A stretch of 64,000 nucleotides of DNA, taken from NCBI RefSeq assembly GCF_932526225.1, contig NC_064039.1:5407001-5471000 (forward strand), read 5' to 3'. Below the pieces are notes generated by a model. The model saw only the letters and a program-made list of their open reading frames with translations. It was not told the DNA's origin and did not search any database. The translations under genes were made by a program, and so were the position numbers. The first letter of the stretch is position 1, and every line of letters starts with the position of its first letter. Shown here piece after piece: positions 13,101-25,535 of the stretch. Source of the stretch: Nematostella vectensis (lineage: Eukaryota > Cnidaria > Anthozoa > Actiniaria > Edwardsiidae).

Positions 13101-16100
13101 AATCCTTGTGTGCTTGTGAATTCTGGGTACACATGCTGGACTAACATGGTCTCCATCTGATCTTTGTAATTCTTTTTCTGTAGTCAAGAGAGTCACAGTA
13201 AATTATAATATTGTAATTAAATAATCACTCGGTTTTCAACCAGAGTCTGTTTCACACTGAGGACTTATTTGTTACTTTATTCACAATTTGTGACAATTCA
13301 TGAGAAAAACTACCCTAGAGCCGTTTCGACCTTAGAGCAATAAAGCCATTGCAACCATTCTTTTTGTGGGGTGTATTTGAGTGAACATAAACTGGCATGA
13401 CTTAGTCGCTGCCTAGACGACATCTAAACATGTTGTTGTTGTTCAACAAAGACACGCGAACAACGACGCTTCTTTGGTTTGCGTTCAGCTCTTTCTAATG
13501 GAGCAATGGAGCAATTGGAACAATCTTTATTGCAAAAGAAAGCTCACAAATCGGGTAATCTTTTTTTGGGGGGTCTGTTTGATCCGCGAGTTTCTGAGCG
13601 AACATGAACTGGTGTGATTTTGTTGCCGCCGACACAACACATACACATGTTCAACAAAGACAATCGAACAGCGTCTCTTCTCTGGTTTGCGTTCGGCTCT
13701 TTCTAATGGAGCAATGGAGCGACTGCGACAGTCTTTATTGCAAAAGAAAGCTCACATATCGGGGAATCATTTTTGGGGGGTCTGTTTGATCCGCGATTTT
13801 TTTAGCGAAAATCTAAACTGTCGACTTTATCCTCCAAATACATTATAAATCCCTTCGTAACTTACACAAAAGAGATCCGCGAAATTACTAGACTAAGTAT
13901 TTCGTATATATTCCTATGCAGAAGCGAGAGTATATGATCAGTGAGAGTTTGACAACGGCTTCGGTTTTGCTTTGGTTCTCATTCCTGACAAAGCCGAATC
14001 GCAACTGTCGCCTTTATCCCCCAAAAACATAATTAATCCCTTCTGAACTTGCACAAAATTGATTTTCGAAACTACTAAACTAAGTATTTCGTATTTATTT
14101 CTGTACAATTTCATTAAAGCGAGTATGATCAGTAAGAAATAACACCGGCTTCGGTACGAGACGTCCAATCTTTATCTAGACTTATGTACGCTCCGTAGGG
14201 TGTTCCCTAAAAGTCGTAGCGACTAGGGATCAACTCGTTTGTGGCTATTACCTGCTGTAAGATAAAACCCGCGAGTTTTGTTTCAGCAAGTCGCGAGCTT
14301 TCCGTTAAAGGGTGAGCGTTCCGCGACGCGGCCGCGAGTATGGCCAAATGACGGAAAACTCTAAGGTCGGTTTTCGCGTGAGAGGTCACATTTCATTGTT
14401 TGCCATCTGGACAGGAATCCAACACAGAGGAAGATACAACATTTTTCAAAATTATATATAGTAAGCTTATAAAAGTCATTTCTTTTACTAAGAATTTTCA
14501 TTCTTTACACAGAAATCTGAAAAGAGTATAAAATGTGAATCAAGTTGTAAAATTGTGACTTTCCTCTTTCTTTAATTCTCCAGCCATGCATTTCTAAACA
14601 CAACTTTAACAAAGGTCTCATTTTGCAGGAGAAGAACAAGTTTATCAGACACCAATTGTTTCCTGGCATAGACAATATAAACTAAGGAATAATTTGTTGA
14701 TTTAGTGTTTTTTGGGTCTGATCAAACAATATTATTATTATCTACAGTACTAAACTAATGATTTGAAAAGTATGCAGCTTCAAAAAATAGATTATATAAC
14801 TAAGAAGGGCAATAGGGGCAAGCCCCCCCCCCAATATTTTTAAAAAAAATTAAGGAAATGACCAGTAGGGGTATGGATGTGCCCCCTAATATTTTCTATT
14901 TTTGTACTGTTTCTGTTTTGTGCCCCCCCCCCCCCCATCTTAAGTGGCCTGCTACGGCTCTGTTAAGGGCTCTTTAATTAATGCCCTCACCTTTAACAGC
15001 ACATCTGCTAGAGTTCCAATGATATGTAGGGCACCATCCTTTTTCCGATTGTCTTGCTGGTTGGCTGGTGTCTTTAGAATCTGGACACAGAACACCATAG
15101 TGGGATCTAAGACTTGCTTTCTCTTGGAGACAGCAGTGTGAAGGAAGGTGGAGGCAGCTACTACCGGTGATATAAAGTCCTCAAAGATATCTGATAAAAT
15201 ACCATGCATCCAGAAATAAGAAAGACTCTAAAACAGTGCATGTACTTATTACTTCTAGTGGCAGGATTGCTTCACTAAACTTTCTAAACTTTCCAGCATG
15301 TTGTTTATACGGATAGCTTCTGTATAATGAAGTCTCAGTTTGCAAAATAAAAAAAAAGACCAATTGATTTGTGTTGAAAATAGATGTGCACACTGATTGA
15401 ATATACTTTCTTTAAACTGTTGCCTTACATCCAGACATCATTGTTATAGGACTGGTAATTATAGTGAGCTTATAAAAGTCATTTCTATTACTAAGAATTT
15501 TCATTCTTTACACAGAAATCTGAAAAGAGTATAAAATGTGAATCAAGTTGTAAAATTGTGACTTTCCTCTTTCTTTAATTTTCCAGCCATGCATTTCTGA
15601 GCACAACTTTAACAAAGATCTCATTTTGCAGGAGAAAAACAAGTTTACCAGACACCAATTGTTTCCTGGCATAGATAATAATGTTTAATCACATTAGATA
15701 GCAGTTGCACATTACCATATTTCACACGGATAAATTCATAGGGATCATCCTCCCACAATTCCTGATCCTCGTCAGTATAACACATAAGAGGAAAGACTAC
15801 TTCTTGTATAATGCCCTGAAAAATATTGGATATTTATCTTAAAATCCTTTCATAACTCTTAACACAGGGAAAGCATGATACAATACTTCATAAAACAATA
15901 ATCAGTTTTTTGTGTTCTGACAACTGTATAAATTATTTTGAAGGAACTCTTTTTATATTCTCATCTTTTATCAAGGTGCCATTCTATCAACTGTTAGAGT
16001 ATTGGAAAAAATGAAAGAAAAATTTCAATCCCATATAAAAAGCCAGGCAGAAATGAAGAAACCAAACTTACATGAACATGAGGCCTCATGATTTTCCAGT

Positions 16101-19100
16101 GAAGAGAGTTTGATATACTGTAAAAAAAGAAAATTTCAATGTGATGGCTCACAAGAAAACCAAAGGGTTCAAAATCATACCATTTTAATATAGTAAGTGC
16201 AAGCACTTAATATTAGATTAGTATTGGTTGAGCCATCGTTTATTACTATTCAATATTTATTCTCCATTCTCCATTCAGATACCATTGATTGACCATGCTT
16301 ACCCATTTTTTAAATAGTTGATAGTTTGCTGCAATACCCGTGGTGCAACATACACCTTTCTTCTGTACTGGTCAAGAACCTTCAACAAAATTTGTGTCGT
16401 ACTGGCTGTGGGGAAAAATGAAAAATTCCACTCTTAGTGGAATTGTCTGTAACAAGGATTTTAAATTACAGCATTTCTATACAGTGAAGAGCTAAACACA
16501 GGAGTTTTTTAAATATTTCTATATCTAGTAGAGCTTTCTGCTTACAGATAATAGTTAGGTTGGCAAACTCTTTAAGTAAAAATAATATGGTAACCAGTCA
16601 GTATAGCCTGGTTGCCAGGTGATGGCATTATGATCTCAAACATACCACTATACGTCTTGCAGTAGTGGTCAGCAAAGTGGTTATATTCCTTGGTGACCGA
16701 ACCAGGTGTAGCATACCTGTAGACATTCAGTTACTCAATACTGTGAAAATCATTTAGAACGCAGAACTAGTAATTGACTGTCTGCCATGAATAGCCATTG
16801 CTAAAAGAAGACAGTCCTCATACATTATCAATATTTAGTTGAAATGAATAAATAAATGGAAATGGAAAAGAAAAAATTCCTGGGGATAGTCTATCTGACA
16901 ATCTTATTTACTGTCTGTGCATATATGAATCCATAATTCGTCTGTCTGTCCGTCTGTCTGTACCCTATCCATCTGTCCATCCACCATATACTGTATTACT
17001 TAGTATAGTTTCAACAACTATAAGGCTGGCCCACCTTTCAAATACCCTTTGTAAAACATGCAGGGCCCACTTCTTAGCTTTCCACCATGGCAAGCGAGGT
17101 CGCTCATCTTCATCTGGCTCTAATGCAGCCTATAATAGGATTACACAACATTCACTGGTAAAAAACAATCAATAAATCAACCTCCTTGCTTTTGAAATGC
17201 TAAAGAACAAGAGCAAATACAGTACAACACGGTCCAGTGAAAGGCAAAGGGAATGCTAGGAAAGAAAATGTGTCTGTGCTGTGCATTTTTATACAAATTA
17301 CATGTTGACTTTGCCTAAATGAGTGTACTTTACTTACAGCAGGCACAGGCCTGTCGACAACAGACTGGAAAATAGTCATCCACTGGCGGAAATTCTCCTC
17401 ATTTATAATTTCGAGAGGTAAATTGCACTGAAATAAAAACAAAAAATAACAATAATAACAAAGAAACACTGTTGAGGCTAGCTGGTTCCCACTTTCTAAG
17501 GATTCAATTTTATATATGCAACACATGTTTTAATGTTGTACCATAAATAAAGTTGAAGTAGACTGACAGCATGCCCATACCTGTATAAGAGCAAAGTAAA
17601 TCTTTAAAATCTGTTTTTGTATTTCTACAGAAGGAGCTGACTCGTCATCCTTAATAGCAACAAACAGATTATAAAGCAGTGGGAGCATTGCTCCCATAAT
17701 GTTGATCACAGGCACCCGGTCCTCAATCTTCTTAAATCTGAACATTTGTTAAAGGGTCCTCAATCTTCTTAAATCTGAACATTTGTTAAAGGGTTTTCAT
17801 CAGCCACCCTTACAATTATTTACAATATAATGATCCCTTTGAAAGAAATAATCATGATTGAAGAGGAGGGGGAGGGGTATTTAACATATTTGCTCTATTT
17901 TGCTCAACAATATGAAGTATATTAAATAACATTTCATATAGTGAATCAGGACAAAAGGATACTCATATTTTTTCACAACTTGGTACAAGACAAGTAATGA
18001 CCCAAGCCAAGTGGACTGATTAGAGCTTGTCAAATACATATTGACTTTATTGATGACAGCCGGCCATTTCTCAGGGAAGTCATGGCGTAACACTTGGCCA
18101 ATGCACACAGTTAACTGGATTCTGGAGGAAAACAATCAAAATAGGATAAGAACAGGAAAAAAGTATTAATACTCTGAGAGATATAGTAGTCAGGAATTCA
18201 AGCTTGGCTAAAGTCTACAAAAATGCTTAGAGCTAAGTACTCAGTATAATATTTTCTAAATAGACTTGATGTTGTGAATGGATGGCTTGACTAGATGAGG
18301 GTGTCACTGGATGATGGCATTACTTGATGATGGTGTGACCTTATGGTGGCATGACTTGACAGTTTGACTTGATAATGGTGTGACTTGATGATGGCATGAC
18401 TTCATGATGGTGTGACTTGATGATGCCATGACTTGACACTTTGACTTGATGATGGCATGACTTGATGATGGCATGACTTGATGATGGCATGACTTGATGA
18501 TGGTGTGACTTGATGATGGCATGACTTGATGATGGTGTGACTTGATGATGGTGTGACTTGATAATGGTGCGACTTGATGATGCCATGACTTGATGATGGT
18601 GTGACTTGATGATGGTGTGACTTGATGATGGTGTGACTTGATGATGGTGTGACTTGATGATGGCATGACTTGATGATGACATGACTTGGTGATGGCATGA
18701 CTTGATGATGGTGTGACCATGACTTGATGATGATGTGACTTGATGATGGCATGACTTGATGATGACATGACTTGGTGATGGCATGACTTGATGATGGTGT
18801 GACTTGATGATGGCATGACTTGATGATGACATGACTTGATGATGACATGACTTGGTGATGGTGCAACTTGATGATGGTGTGACTTGATGATGGTGTGACT
18901 TGATGATGGTGTGACTTGATGATGGTGTGACTTGATGATGACATGACTTGGTGATGACATGACTTGGTGATGGTGTGACCATGACTTGATGATGATGTGA
19001 CTTGATGATGGCATGACTCTGACCGGATTATGGTTTGACTAAATGATTACATGACTGGATGATAGTGTGACTAGGTTATTAAATGACTTTACAATGGTGT

Positions 19101-22100
19101 GATTTATAGATGGCAAGAGTGGATAATATTGTGGGATAACTAAGTACCTGATAAGATCTGGAGCACTAATAACAGCCTCTATGATATGTTCCCTGATAAC
19201 CACTTTATCTTGTTCTGCTATGACAAATGGCACATCGCCATCAGGAAAATCACTCGGATTCCTCTCCTTCCAGTATTGGACCACCATGTTCTTAAGGTAG
19301 ATACAAGCTGCAATCAAAGTTTTTAAAAGCCTCAGCGATGTAAACCATTAATAACCTAAGGTAGATATTGTCTTGTGGCCAAAACAACTGCTACAGTAGA
19401 TGACAAAATAAAATGGCAGTGATAATTGTTTATGAATAACATGGTCATCATGACAGGTACAGTACATAAACCCAACATGAAACATCCTGAAATCAAATCA
19501 TCATGAGCCTTAGTACTTAAAAACATGCTCTGACAGGTAAACATGATCAAAGATTTACAAGCCTTTGTCACACAATAGCTGTCCAATAAAAGTCAATAAA
19601 AGCTAATCAAAAACTAAAGGTTGGCTCTCGCTAGGGAGAAAGAGCAAGCACAATCAAGCAGATGTGTTCTCTACCACTTGCTCTTGCACTCCAGTAACAA
19701 CTGGAAAGCATTGCGCTTGAGAAAACCAGCCTTAAACTGTAAAATAAATCTGTTATCATTCTCATTTATCTCACTGATGTCTTGGTAAGATGCATACATG
19801 TTATCATTTTCATTTACTGTATCTTACTGATGTCTTGGTAAGATGCATACTGCACATGGTCAATCTGTTATCATTCTCACTGACGTCTTGATAAGATGCA
19901 TATATATATATAATATACTGCACATGGTCTCTGATATCATTCTCATTTATCTCAATGACGTCTTGATAAGATGCATGTATGCATATACTACACATGTTCA
20001 ATCGCTATCATTCTCATTTATCTCACTGACGTCTTGGTAAGATGCATGTATGCGTACTGCACATGGTCGATCTGTTATCATTCTCATTTATCTCACTGAC
20101 CTCTTGATAAGATGCATAACCACTTTAGTTGGCCTTACCTGCTTGCCGAATAGGGAGTTGAATTTCATTGGACATAACCGACTGAAGAAGTAACGTCACA
20201 AAACCTGGGACAAACTTGAGCTAGATAAAAAATGCAAAAAAATAAAAAATAAGTAAAACCTTAGTGTTTTTAGATCTCTAAGGTGCAAAAAAAACTAGGT
20301 TTTCTCACAAGTTAATTTTTCTTACAATTAGGTTATTGGTAAATAGTATGCACAAGGTTTTAGGCATGATCTATAACGTAAACCAAACATTGGATCCACA
20401 TTCTTTAGGCTACAAGAGCTCAAAAGCACCAGCTAATTCAATTAACCTGTGAAGTAGAGGAATCGGGGTGTAAGGGCAGGTAAGCAAAGGAATCCTTTAG
20501 GATCTGAGACAGGAGCTGAGACAGGAGCTGAGACAAGGGTATCATTGAGAATGTGGTTTCAAGCGTTGACCTGAGTGCAAAACAACAGTATTTGTAAGAG
20601 AATTAGCAAAAACTGCGATTTAGAAGATGTCTGTATGCATATTTGTCCATCTCCATGTACTGTATTCTACCCAGACAGACCGGACATCAGCCTAGTCCCA
20701 GGCATTCTTACGGGGTTTCCTGTGATCGGAGATGAACCATGAGGTAGCCTGGGGACTGAGACAAGCTCACCCACAGAACCTAGGAAAATTCGCCAAAACA
20801 GTCCCTGATTTCTCAAAACGGTCCCCGATTTTACCTTGCCTACATGTCGGCCTCACGTCTGAGATATTTGTCATTTGACGACTTAGGGCTTGTTTCCAGA
20901 GAAAGGGAAGCACCCTCTACACATTTGGAGGTTTGTTTGCTTCTATTTTCATTGTAAAAGCTTGCACGAAGCTCCTAATTTTGGAGAAAATTGACTTGAG
21001 ACTTGTTTTGATCGTCGCTGAAATCTACTCCGCATTTGTAAAAATCTTCCCCATGCCACTTTCCTCTCCTCACAGCTAAGTTGTTCTCATTTGTATTTCT
21101 TTTTATTTCTTCTGCGAGTTACGTTTCCATGTATCATTAAGTTATTATAATTAATAAGTGTGGAAAAGTCAAAAATCGAAATACATTGTGTTTTGATTTT
21201 ATGCAGCCAGCAAAAAAATATTTTGTGATTAAATTCTAGATGGCAATAGTTTTTCTCTTAGCTATAAATCAGAATAACCCTGCTATCTGTGCTATACACT
21301 CTTTTTTTTATAAGAACGTCTAATTTTCATTTGAGGCTTGGCCGTTCTTATTTTTGGGACATTTTAAGGCTGAATATGTTAAAACGATGTTCTTAAAATT
21401 TAGTGTATATGAATTATTAGAGAATTATTAGGAAGAGAATTACACTAATGATTAATAGCAATAATAAGGTTCTGCATTTTAGAACGCTTCAGGACTAAAA
21501 AAGAAAAAAATCTTCTATCTGAGACTTGGCATGTTCTTAGCATGTTCTTAACATTTGGTGAAGTCTCAGGCAAGACGTTCTTATAAAAAAGTTCTTATAA
21601 AAAAGAGTGTATGTGCTATTGAATAAAGTTTCAGTTTCATATCTTTGAATATCTTGGTTTGTTAAAAAAAACTTTTCATCAATCATGTAGAATACTAAAC
21701 AAATGTGTCTAATGTTTTGTTAGGTCTCTAAAGCCACTTGAGCAGTATTTCATTCACTACAGTGACGTTTGCATGATATATATGTTTTTTATTGGGGGGG
21801 CTCATTGTTTTACAAGAGTAGCTGTTGAAAAACATTAGCCTTGTGGGATGTATTTTGAAAATCATGGGCCATTATAGCCAGATTTTTTTTAGGGATTAAG
21901 TTTTGCCTTTCAGCCAACCATTTTTCTACTACGTAGTTATCCCCGTTTTCCTTAGCCTACAGTGATACTAATTTATCTTCATTTGAACACAACTCCCAGT
22001 AAAGTGGGTTAGTTTGACCAAATGCCTCACCTTCACCTAGCTACAGGCCTGCTTACTTGCTTGATAACATTATTCTTTAGTAAAGCTTCCAACTCTCTCA

Positions 22101-24193
22101 TAACATAAACTAATTGAAATGTCATCATCGTGTCCCATTTATCCCTACCAGAAACTAGTCTAATATTTTGGCCATTAACTATTTCTTTCTTCAAACATTA
22201 TTACCAGCACATGCAGCTCTCAGAACATGTGGTGCTCCCTTATCAGAGATTATAGGAGTGACACAAAAATGGTCTGATAAAAGCCTTTATACAATCACAT
22301 GATCTGTTAAAGCTAAAGTTTAGCTAGTGGTAAAGCTGGTGTAGCAGTCCTTAACACTGGGGATCATTTGGTATCCGGAGGAAGTTGGCATCTTGGAGTT
22401 AAATATGTCACTTCCCCAAGAATTTTAATATTTACTAAGCTCTAAGCTATCCATAGTAGTCTAGCAACGTTTAGACAAGGGCAACTTGGGATATACTGGA
22501 GTGATTTTTAAGGGTAAATTTAGTGGCAACAATAAAAATAAAATACAAATTCAGTGATTAGTCAATGTTAGCCTCATGTAGTGCATCATGCACTGATCAC
22601 CCTTGCAAAGCCAGGATTGACAAAGAAATGCTTTTTGTTGGTTGATTGAGAAGCATCCGCCCCCTACCCTCACCCCTAGCTATGTGCCAGACTTGAAAAC
22701 AATCAAAGTCCAAAGGCTCAAACATTGGTTTATATCAAAAGCAAAATGGTTAAAACTTCCAGATCAAGAACTTGGACTTTTTGTGTCCCCTTCATAATGC
22801 TTATCCAAACTTTTTGGATAAGGATGTTCCCTTTGAAAGAAGCTGGGCTGCCATTTGAAAAGGCTTCAAATACTGACACTTCATTGCTAAAAAAAAAACA
22901 ACCAAATAAGATTATCAACTAGCTCTTGAGGAAAAAGGTAGAACATGACAACACGACATGGACAAGGTGGAACTGAAGATTCCAAAAAACAATAACAGTT
23001 AAAAACAAAACAACACAAGCTGCAGTGTTTCTATTTGCTTATTTCTTTTATGTAAAAATTTATCATCGCCAACAAACAAAAAGTTATAGTATAAAATTTG
23101 AAACTAAATTTGACATTGAAACAGCTAAAATAAGTCATTACCAGGAGTGTCAGTTCTGAGCAACGCTGAGAAATTATAAGAAGACAGATCATGAGCATGT
23201 GTGCAGTTATGCGTGGAACAAACTCCTCCAAACATCTCATCGAATCGTCGAGGCAAAATGAGCCAAGCCAACCCATAAAATACAAGCCTCTTTGAACATA
23301 TATTCCTCTGCTTGCTACTTTTGAATAAGTTGATTTTCATGCAGCATATTGGCTATTCTGTGGTCGCCATTTTGGATTTGGCGAATTTCACTAGGCATTC
23401 TGGAAGATGATTCCCTGTGACGTCACAACTCTTACCATCCCCAGGAAACCTTACCACAGGAAACCCGATAAGAACGCCTGGGACTAGGCTGACCGGACAT
23501 AACAATAACCTTGCTAACAATAGCTTCCTCATGCATCATAAGATCTTTAAAAATCTGTAGATACCACTTTTGTCTAAATAACAGGTCTATTCAATCATAC
23601 AATTTGCACCAGATATAAATACAATTCATTCAAATTAACCTGGTATCAGTTGATATTACATCACTTCTATTTTTGGGTCCACATGCTAGGTACAACTACT
23701 TGGGTTTAAATAAACTTTTTCGATTCAATGCGTATAAGTGTACCGTAGCTTTAATTGATAGCGGAGCAATAACAAACTAGGACAATCCAACTATTGAAAA
23801 GATTAACGATCACATGTCGAAACAGCCTGATCCGATTCATTTAAACATTCAAAGCAAGTTTAACTAACGGGAATTTTGTTCAATTTATTTACTACGATCT
23901 ACTCTACAATGTAGAGATTATCGAGAGCGTTGATCGAAAATGTTACAGATGACATTAGAGCCGTTTTATGCCTCGATGTCTCACAAACAGGAATTTTCAA
24001 GTTATTATTCGATTTATTTTTCAAACTTTTTTTACTTGAATCGTTGAATTTCGAAACCGCTCGCTCGGAATGATAAGATAAGACATGTTGTTAAAAAGCC
24101 AAATTTTACCTCTTCCAGACGCTTTTCGGCCTCCAAACGTAGGTTTGGGTCGAATGTGGAGGAGAATATTGTAGCCAGCTGTGGGATATCCAT
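4145..24193 (-). CDS. IPO7: Importin-7 (Ran-binding nuclear import receptor), 28 coding exons
   Basis: Join (minus): 24193-24110, 20220-20139, 19307-19148, 18121-17963, 17737-17581, 17427-17338, 17129-17035, 16716-16646, 16405-16303, 16117-16072, 15815-15716, 15190-14991, 13177-13088, 12241-12076, 11983-11942, 11752-11628, 11274-11146, 10646-10580, 10065-9940, 9548-9451, 9218-9126, 8584-8364, 7426-7278, 6737-6684, 6602-6532, 6051-5925, 4525-4409, 4236-4145. The sum is 3114 nt, 1037 residues; human IPO7 has 1038. Every junction is GT-AG and phase-consistent. The start [10 protein letters not shown] has A at -3 and G at +4. Landmarks identical or close to the human protein include the importin-beta N-terminal region ([10 protein letters not shown]), [47 protein letters not shown], a D/E-rich stretch at about residues 885-955, and the C-terminal TSFNFG. 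The family carries ribosomal proteins, histone H1 and signalling cargo through nuclear pores with RanGTP. IPO8 is a vertebrate duplicate, so this is the single pre-duplication form. Confidence 0.96.
4913..5940. repeat. 17-bp minisatellite abutting and containing the donor of IPO7 exon 26
   Basis: About 60 copies of a 17-bp unit (plus strand tttacctggcagtgccg). On the gene strand each unit reads CTGCCAG|GTAAAC, a 5' splice site. The true donor of IPO7 exon 26 (CTACTAG|GTAAAC, boundary at 5925/5924) is the first unit of the array, fixed by the match to human DEYQIFKAIF...QNRNP and by phase. Variant blocks are ordered: gtag/ctag units next to the exon, then gtcg, then a homogeneous gcag block (about 5420-5655), then a homogeneous gccg block (about 4930-5400). 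The array occupies most of the 1.4-kb intron 26. Confidence 0.97.
7427..8205. repeat. 42-bp minisatellite containing the acceptor of IPO7 exon 23
   Basis: About 18 copies of a 42-bp unit (plus strand core aaggttagcctgataagtga). On the gene strand each unit contains CTAAC and, about 35 nt later, CACTTATCAG|G. The real acceptor of exon 23 is CTTAACTTGGCAG|GCTCC at 7427/7426, and repeat units read CTTCACTTATCAG|GCTAA. The AG is kept in nearly all units; the one near 7945 has lost it. Copies closest to the exon are the most diverged. Confidence 0.93.
10858..11120. repeat. Degenerate repeats of about 95 bp in IPO7 intron 17
   Basis: About three diverged copies share the theme of ctgcctcagaaacttgac followed by aacacatccaacca. 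They lie in the intron between IPO7 exons 17 and 18. No coding or splice role is visible. Confidence 0.65.
13440..14135. repeat. Two nested pairs of direct repeats in IPO7 intron 12
   Basis: A segment of about 150-210 bp (13440-13590) recurs at 13650-13797 with shared stretches such as gctctttctaatggagcaat and aagaaagctcaca. A second pair at about 13817-13945 and 14005-14135 shares ctaagtatttcgtat and nearby sequence. They look like an old tandem duplication or clustered copies of a non-coding element. Confidence 0.7.
14459..14684. repeat. 225-bp direct repeat, copy A (IPO7 intron 12)
   Basis: It is nearly identical to 15464-15682: both run from agcttataaaagtcattt through tgaaaagagtataaaatgtg to caattgtttcctggcatag. 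The two copies flank exon 12, about 1 kb apart, in the same orientation. No clear terminal repeats or coding capacity are seen. Confidence 0.9.
14815..14966. mobile_element. Fragment of a hAT-like short repeat (CAGAGCCGTAGCAGG terminus)
   Basis: C-rich sequence with aaggaaatgaccagtagggg, ending in cctgctacggctctg, whose reverse complement resembles the CAGRGNCGTAGC termini common in hAT-type non-autonomous elements. A related copy lies at 37462-37612. The left end is not recognisable here. Confidence 0.5.
15464..15682. repeat. 225-bp direct repeat, copy B (IPO7 intron 11)
   Basis: Second copy of the repeat at 14459-14684, downstream in window coordinates of IPO7 exon 12. It differs by scattered substitutions only. 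Confidence 0.9.
17718..17791. repeat. 37-bp tandem duplication spanning the acceptor of IPO7 exon 5
   Basis: Two copies of a 37-bp unit, each containing AATGTTCAG|ATTTAAG on the gene strand. The exon-proximal acceptor (17738/17737) keeps the reading frame. The distal identical acceptor (17775/17774) would add 37 nt and shift the frame. Confidence 0.93.
18300..19030. repeat. 16-bp minisatellite filling IPO7 intron 3
   Basis: More than 40 copies of a 16-bp unit (acttgatgatggtgtg with gcatg, acatg and other variants) occupy most of the 1026-bp intron between exons 3 and 4. Open frames across it ([13 protein letters not shown]-like) are artefacts of the repeat. The unit does not resemble the adjacent splice sites. 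Confidence 0.95.
19745..20125. repeat. Tandem repeat of about 60-70 bp in IPO7 intron 2
   Basis: About six copies with the theme gttatcattctcatttatct followed by cttggtaagatgcat and a short AT-rich or cacatggtc spacer of varying length. Intronic, non-coding. Confidence 0.85.
20688..23491. mobile_element. 2.8-kb TIR DNA transposon (non-autonomous or degraded) in IPO7 intron 1
   Basis: The left end CAGCCTAGTCCCAGGCATTC and the right end, in reverse complement CAGCCTAGTCCCAGGCGTTC, form terminal inverted repeats that continue imperfectly for about 40 bp through GGGTTTCCTGTG. A perfect 9-bp target duplication, accggacat, flanks the element at 20679-20687 and 23492-23500. No transposase exon could be recognised inside. 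The 9-bp duplication points to a Mutator- or Merlin-like class, or an 8-bp class with one chance base. A smaller MITE is nested at 21297-21609. Confidence 0.88.
21297..21609. mobile_element. 313-bp MITE with TA target duplication, nested in the 2.8-kb element
   Basis: The left end CACTCTTTTTTTATAAGAAC and the matching right end (reverse complement CACTCTTTTTTATAAGAAC) form TIRs, with an extra internal copy of the ATAAGAAC motif near the right end. Both sides carry TA (21295-21296 and 21610-21611), as expected for Tc1/mariner-mobilised elements. No coding capacity. Confidence 0.85.
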
Positions 24194-25535
24194 GTTATTT
24201 TGGTTATATCTGGTGAATTCTGTGCCAAATGTTCAGATTCAGCTTCATCTCGTGCTTTCGTCTTCCCGCAAAAAAACCGGGAACGAGTGCGCATGTGGCC
24301 CCGCAGACATACCGCTGACAAATAACAAAGTCTTGAGTATGCAATATCTCAATACCGGTCGGGAGAGGGCTGGAGAGCCAGTGGAAACGTTCAAATGTGC
24401 CTCTCACTGAATAAGAATTTTTTTTTTTTTTTTTGGTAGATGACACGCCATTTTACATCATTTCAAGGGCCATTTTTTATTTCAGTCATTTATGCTTTCG
24501 GGTGGGTGCGTGGGGACCCCCCCATACGCCTTGTTCACGAACATTTATTTCAAAATATTTTAAGTTATATCAACTTGCAGTTTCCAGCGTTTTATTACTA
24601 GACACCATTTAGTTTACTATTAATTAACTTCTAATTTATATACATAGTATAAATAACTTGTAATACCTTAGAGAAATTATTTCTAATAATTTATCCCACC
24701 CGGTTCTAATAACTTTTTACAGTTATGATTAACAAAGCCTTTGAGGTCAGCTGACAATGAAAGAAAGTAAGCAGGACCGCCTTAAGTGTTTAACCCTTGC
24801 ATATATTATCCACAGCTACCAGAAAGGTAGCTCTAAGGTAACAGCATCGACCACAACTGTGCGGTATGGGGCAAATCACGTGACTTTTTGATTGGCAAAT
24901 TCGCGCGCAACGCCCAGTTTTACAAAGCAGCAAGAAAGTTTTCAAGTCATGAAGGGCTTATTCTCATTAAAGACTTTATATTTTCGTCGTTCTTCGCCAC
25001 AGTCATTCCTGGGTTTGTTTGAGCGTAAGTTTGCCGCAAGTTGCCTATTACTAACACCTGTATCCCTGTTCAACAGATGTATAAATTGACGCTTAGAGTG
25101 GCTGAAAAGCAGGGCTGCAGTGAAAGAGGACAAAAGTGATGACCGATTATAAAGGTGCGATTCCACAAACTCTGATCCCTCCAATAATTGGGTGTATATA
25201 TATATATTTTTTTCAAATTTGTCAATATTTTTATTGTAATTTGTTGTTGTTGTTGTTGTTGTTGTTTTTGCATGTCTTGAAGCGATTTTCCCTTTTTATG
25301 TGTCATTCATTGATTCACTGTTTAGCGACTCGGACGCTCTAGATAGGCGCCATGATAATTTGACGTCAATAATTTCAATATACATATTTCATAGTAAGAC
25401 GACGGTCTATTCATTTCTACTCTCGATAACGTCATCTGTTCTGCTGTGATGTTACGCTGTGATGTGATGCTGTGATGTCACGCTCGCGTGAAGCTAGGCA
25501 TGCGCTAGATGTGGACAGACCGCTGTGCAGTGGGC
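24194..25535. other. IPO7 upstream / MADD 3' region
   Basis: It contains the IPO7 promoter and 5' UTR and the MADD 3' UTR, both on the minus strand. A T-tract lies at about 24418-24434 and a TTG repeat at about 25241-25267. A minus-strand AATAAA at 25235-25230, about 300 nt past the MADD stop, is a plausible MADD poly(A) signal. No other exon was recognised. Confidence 0.55.

Noticed and set aside
18304-19014. [13 protein letters not shown]-repeat open frames in three registers
   Set aside because: Artefact of the 16-bp array inside IPO7 intron 3; no start context and no conservation.
20447-20575. Open minus-strand segment [16 protein letters not shown] before an AG, as an extra IPO7 exon
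   Set aside because: IPO7 exons 1 and 2 join directly in phase 0 with the same length as human IPO7. The segment has no counterpart and contains a short internal repeat.
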